Shown here: piece after piece, positions 4,698-6,994 of the stretch
Position numbering within the stretch: the first letter of the stretch is position 1
Layout of the letters: each line of letters begins with the position of its first letter
Assembly (NCBI GenBank): GCA_041741375.1
Contig: JBGSKF010000050.1
Coordinates: 1-6,994, forward strand
Length of the DNA: 6,994 nucleotides
From: OFTM291 sp041741375
GTDB lineage: Bacteria > Gemmatimonadota > Gemmatimonadetes > Gemmatimonadales > GWC2-71-9
Direction of reading: 5' to 3'
Translations under genes and position numbers: made by a program
The notes under the pieces: generated by a model
Database searches by the model: none
Told to the model about the DNA's origin: nothing
The model's input: only the letters and a program-made list of their open reading frames with translations

Positions 4698-5452
4698 TCG
4701 TGTTCGAGGATGTGCACAAGGCGTTTGGGGACCACGAGGTGCTGCGCGGGTTCACCCTCGAGGTTCCCGAAGGGGAAACGACCGTCATCATCGGCGGGAG
4801 TGGATCGGGAAAGAGCGTGGCGCTGAAACACATCGTGGGGCTCCTGACGCCGGACCGGGGACGGGTGCAGGTGGACGGACACGACGTGGCGACCCTGGAA
4901 CGGGAGGAACTCGCGGCGCTGCGCTCCGGGATCGGGTATGTGTTCCAGTTCGCCGCTCTCTTCGACTCGATGACCGTGGCCGACAACATCCGGCTGGGGC
5001 TGGCGCGGAGGGGTCTCTCCCCGGAGGAGCGGGAGGCCCGGGTGGGACAGAGTCTCGCCCTGGTCGAGCTCGCGGGGCTCGAGGAGAAGTTCCCGTCGGA
5101 GCTGAGCGGCGGGATGCGGAAGCGAGTCGGGATTGCCCGGGCGATCGCCCTCCGGCCCCGCTACATTCTGTACGATGAACCGACCACCGGGCTCGATCCG
5201 GTCACCAGCGCCATGATGGATGAACTCATGATCCGGGCCCGTCAGGATGCCGGCGTCACGAGCGTGGTCGTGACCCACGACATGCGCAGTGCCTATGCGG
5301 TGGGGGACCGGATCGCCATGTTGCATGAGGGCCGGGTGCGAATGGCCGGCTCCGTGGCGGAGGTGAGGGAGACCTCCGATCCCGTGGTGCGGGACTTCAT
5401 CGAGGGACGGGTACCGGGGCGCGCGCCTCTTTCGCCGGTGGAGGGCCTGTGA
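4694..5452 (+). CDS. mlaF: MlaF-family ABC transporter ATPase
   Basis: This cytoplasmic ATPase would drive the MlaE-like permease. GTG 4694 overlaps the permease stop by 4 nt (GTGA) and gives 252 residues starting MIVFEDVHKAFGDHEVLRGF, right for the family. The frame extends open upstream to 4433, but that part is a shadow of the permease gene. Visible motifs are Walker A GGSGSGKS (34-41), Q-loop Gln85 in YVFQFAALFDSMTV, ABC signature LSGGMRKRVGIARA (137-150), Walker B YILYDEP (157-163) with catalytic Glu162, D-loop GLDP, and H-loop His195 in VVVTHD. The ALFDS step after the Q-loop is typical of Mla/MCE ATPases. All catalytic residues are present. The MCE gene follows with a second GTGA overlap. 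Confidence 0.94.
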   Translation: MIVFEDVHKAFGDHEVLRGFTLEVPEGETTVIIGGSGSGKSVALKHIVGLLTPDRGRVQVDGHDVATLEREELAALRSGIGYVFQFAALFDSMTVADNIRLGLARRGLSPEEREARVGQSLALVELAGLEEKFPSELSGGMRKRVGIARAIALRPRYILYDEPTTGLDPVTSAMMDELMIRARQDAGVTSVVVTHDMRSAYAVGDRIAMLHEGRVRMAGSVAEVRETSDPVVRDFIEGRVPGRAPLSPVEGL

Positions 5453-6456
5453 AACGTCAAAACGAATTCGCGGTCGGGCTGTCGGTGCTGGTGGCCGTCG
5501 TGCTGGTCGTGGCGGGGGCGATCTGGCTCAGCGAGACGCGGATCGGCGCGGATGAATTGGTCCATGTGGCACGGTTCCGGACCGTCGGTGGTCTCGGCGT
5601 GGGAGCCCCCGTGGCCCTCCGGGGGGTAAAGGTCGGGAGGGTGGAAGCCATTCGCCTCGCCGATGGCGACTGGGTGGAGGCGGATCTGCGGGTGGACTTG
5701 GGAGTGGAGTTGCCGGTCCAGCCCGCGGTGATTGCGGCCTCGGCCAGCCTCTTCGGGGAGTGGCGCGCCCTGATCGTCCCCCTTGAAACGGCGTCCGACG
5801 ACCCCGGCGTCCGGGCCGCGCTGGCGGCGGCCGCAGCACCAGGCGATGACCGCTGGCCCGGGGTGACCCTCCCCGATGTGGGGCAGCTGACGGCCGAGGC
5901 GAGCCGGATCGCCAGTGACGTCGGACTCATCACGGCCCGGGTCGGCGGCGCCTTCGATTCCACCGCGGTGGCCAATGTGCGGGGAAGCCTGGAGGCCCTG
6001 CGCACCGCCGCCGACCGGCTGGCGGAGTTCGCCACCCGGCAGAATGCGAACCTGAACCGGATCACCGACAACGTCGCGGGATCCTCGGATGTTCTGGCTG
6101 GAGCCGCGACCCATCTCGACGCCACCCTGGGGCGCGCCGACTCGGCCACCGCCGACGGCCAGTTGACGGACATCATGAACAGCGCCCGGACCACGGGTCG
6201 CAATGTCAGTGTCGCGACCGAGGACCTGAAGGAGCTCACCGGCACGATGCGCCGCAACCAGGAGAGCATCGTGCGCATACTCCAGGGACTCGATTCGCTG
6301 ATGAGTCGGATGGAACGCGGCGAGGGCACTCTGAACCTGCTGGCCACCGATTCCACGCTCTATCGGGAAACCACCCGCACCATCGTGCAGCTTCGCGAGC
6401 TGATGTCGGACATTCAGGCCAATCCGCGGAAATATTTCAAGTTTTCGGTGTTCTGA
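5449..6456 (+). CDS. mlaD: MlaD-family MCE-domain lipid-binding protein with long helical C-terminus
   Basis: MlaD proteins are anchored in the inner membrane and form a hexameric periplasmic ring with a lipid channel. GTG 5449 overlaps the mlaF-like stop by 4 nt. One N-terminal membrane segment is visible (about 8-28, LSVLVAVVLVVAGAIWL). A single MCE domain follows (about 37-112) with the signature VGGLGVGAPVALRGVKVGRV (46-65). Residues from about 145 to the end are predicted mostly helical, with Asn/Thr/Ala-rich amphipathic stretches. At 335 residues the protein is much longer than the 183-residue E. coli MlaD; the extra length is this helical tail, as in other MCE proteins where such helices form a tube. 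The ending NPRKYFKFSVF is common in long MlaD proteins. No MlaC- or MlaB-like gene is seen downstream in this window. Confidence 0.92.
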   Translation: MKRQNEFAVGLSVLVAVVLVVAGAIWLSETRIGADELVHVARFRTVGGLGVGAPVALRGVKVGRVEAIRLADGDWVEADLRVDLGVELPVQPAVIAASASLFGEWRALIVPLETASDDPGVRAALAAAAAPGDDRWPGVTLPDVGQLTAEASRIASDVGLITARVGGAFDSTAVANVRGSLEALRTAADRLAEFATRQNANLNRITDNVAGSSDVLAGAATHLDATLGRADSATADGQLTDIMNSARTTGRNVSVATEDLKELTGTMRRNQESIVRILQGLDSLMSRMERGEGTLNLLATDSTLYRETTRTIVQLRELMSDIQANPRKYFKFSVF

Positions 6457-6962
6457 TGAGCGGGTATTCCAAGCAACGACCCGAACAGGAGGTCAGCGCC
6501 GGAGGCGTGGTCTTCCGGAAATGCGCAGAACGGGGACTGCGCTACCTTCTCATTCGCGACTCCTATGGCCACTGGGGATTTCCCAAGGGGCATCTGGAGG
6601 AAGGGGAGACCCCCAGCCAGGCGGCCCTCCGGGAAACAGGGGAGGAGACCGGGCTCGAGTGTCTGACCCTCCACGGTCCCATCCGGGTGATCGACTGGCA
6701 TTTCCGGTTCCGGGGCCGGTTCATTCACAAGTACTGCCATTTCTTCCTGTTCGAGTCCCCCGAGGGGGAGGCCTGCCCCCAGCGGGCCGAGGGCATCACC
6801 GTCTGTCGCTGGTCCTCCCTGGAGGAGGCCATGAGCGAGGTCAGCTACGAGAACGCGCGGGGGGTCCTCACCCGGGCCGGCGAGATGGTGCAGACGTTGT
6901 ATGCGGTCGGCGAGGGACGTCCCCGGCGGCGGCCCCAGCCGCCGGTCGTTCCCCCCGCCTGA
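6456..6962 (+). CDS. NUDIX hydrolase
   Basis: NUDIX enzymes hydrolyse nucleoside diphosphates linked to another group, using metal bound by the Nudix box. This 168-residue protein has a full box at residues 45-67, from Gly45 through Glu51 to RETGEETGL (59-67); the usual hydrophobic position is Thr61. The preceding HWGFPKGHLEEGE resembles MutT and dinucleoside-tetraphosphate hydrolase types, but the substrate cannot be fixed from sequence. The C-terminal tail (about 155-168) is rich in Arg and Pro and probably disordered. The ATG shares its A with the mlaD-like stop (TGATG at 6454-6458), so translation is probably coupled, and no separate ribosome binding site is evident. Its role in the Mla operon is unknown; it may belong functionally with genes beyond the window. 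Confidence 0.92.
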   Translation: MSGYSKQRPEQEVSAGGVVFRKCAERGLRYLLIRDSYGHWGFPKGHLEEGETPSQAALRETGEETGLECLTLHGPIRVIDWHFRFRGRFIHKYCHFFLFESPEGEACPQRAEGITVCRWSSLEEAMSEVSYENARGVLTRAGEMVQTLYAVGEGRPRRRPQPPVVPPA

Positions 6963-6964
6963 CC

Positions 6965-6994
6965 GTGGCCGCGGTCGCCGCCCTGCTCGACGGG
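6965..6994 (+). CDS. Possible start of a further gene in the operon (partial)
   Basis: A GTG at 6965, two bases after the NUDIX stop, opens a frame reading MAAVAALLDG to the window edge. The tight spacing matches the rest of the operon. Ten residues are too few to assign a family, and the GTG could be fortuitous or an internal codon of a gene starting elsewhere. Confidence 0.3.
   Translation, partial: MAAVAALLDG

Overview
The window looks like chromosomal DNA from a GC-rich, diderm (Gram-negative-type) bacterium. It carries a phospholipid-trafficking Mla operon, an RpoD-like sigma factor without region 1.1 (as in Bacteroidetes-type primary sigmas), three GTG-started genes, and a tRNA cluster with no encoded CCA ends. 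Gemmatimonadota or a relative would fit, but that is an inference; no rRNA or other phylogenetic marker is present.

Layout. Positions 2-106 hold the last 34 codons of an upstream gene with an SH3-like ending. An AT-rich gap (107-268) follows, with a TATAAT box and operator-like inverted repeats. Next is a Fic-family gene whose N-terminal winged-helix part (from 269) is in a different frame from its Fic domain (546-1673), so the gene appears frameshifted. Its Fic motif also has Gln where the catalytic His should be. Positions 1688-1764 carry a heptamer repeat that inverts at its middle and separates the Fic gene from the convergent tRNA cluster.

From 2817 down to 1777 the minus strand carries seven tRNA genes in transcription order: Ala(GGC), Gly(GCC), initiator Met(CAU), Val(GAC), Arg(ACG), Pro(CGG), Arg(CCG). 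A TTGACA/TAGCTT promoter lies upstream at 2855-2884. Several spacers in the cluster are filled with 7-bp tandem repeats of different sequence that share the pattern RGG-N3-T on one strand, some arranged head-to-head as long inverted repeats. This is the most unusual structure in the window.

Divergent from the tRNAs is a sigma-70 gene (2943-3881). It is followed by a tightly packed operon: mlaE-like permease (3936-4697), mlaF-like ATPase (4694-5452), mlaD-like MCE protein (5449-6456) and a NUDIX hydrolase (6456-6962), with 4-, 4- and 1-nt overlaps. A further gene may start at 6965. The mlaE start lies directly at the expected transcription start of a TTTACA-17-TAGCTT promoter, suggesting a leaderless mRNA. 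The three Mla proteins would form an inner-membrane ABC complex (permease, ATPase, substrate-binding ring) moving phospholipids between inner and outer membrane. The NUDIX enzyme is linked by position only.
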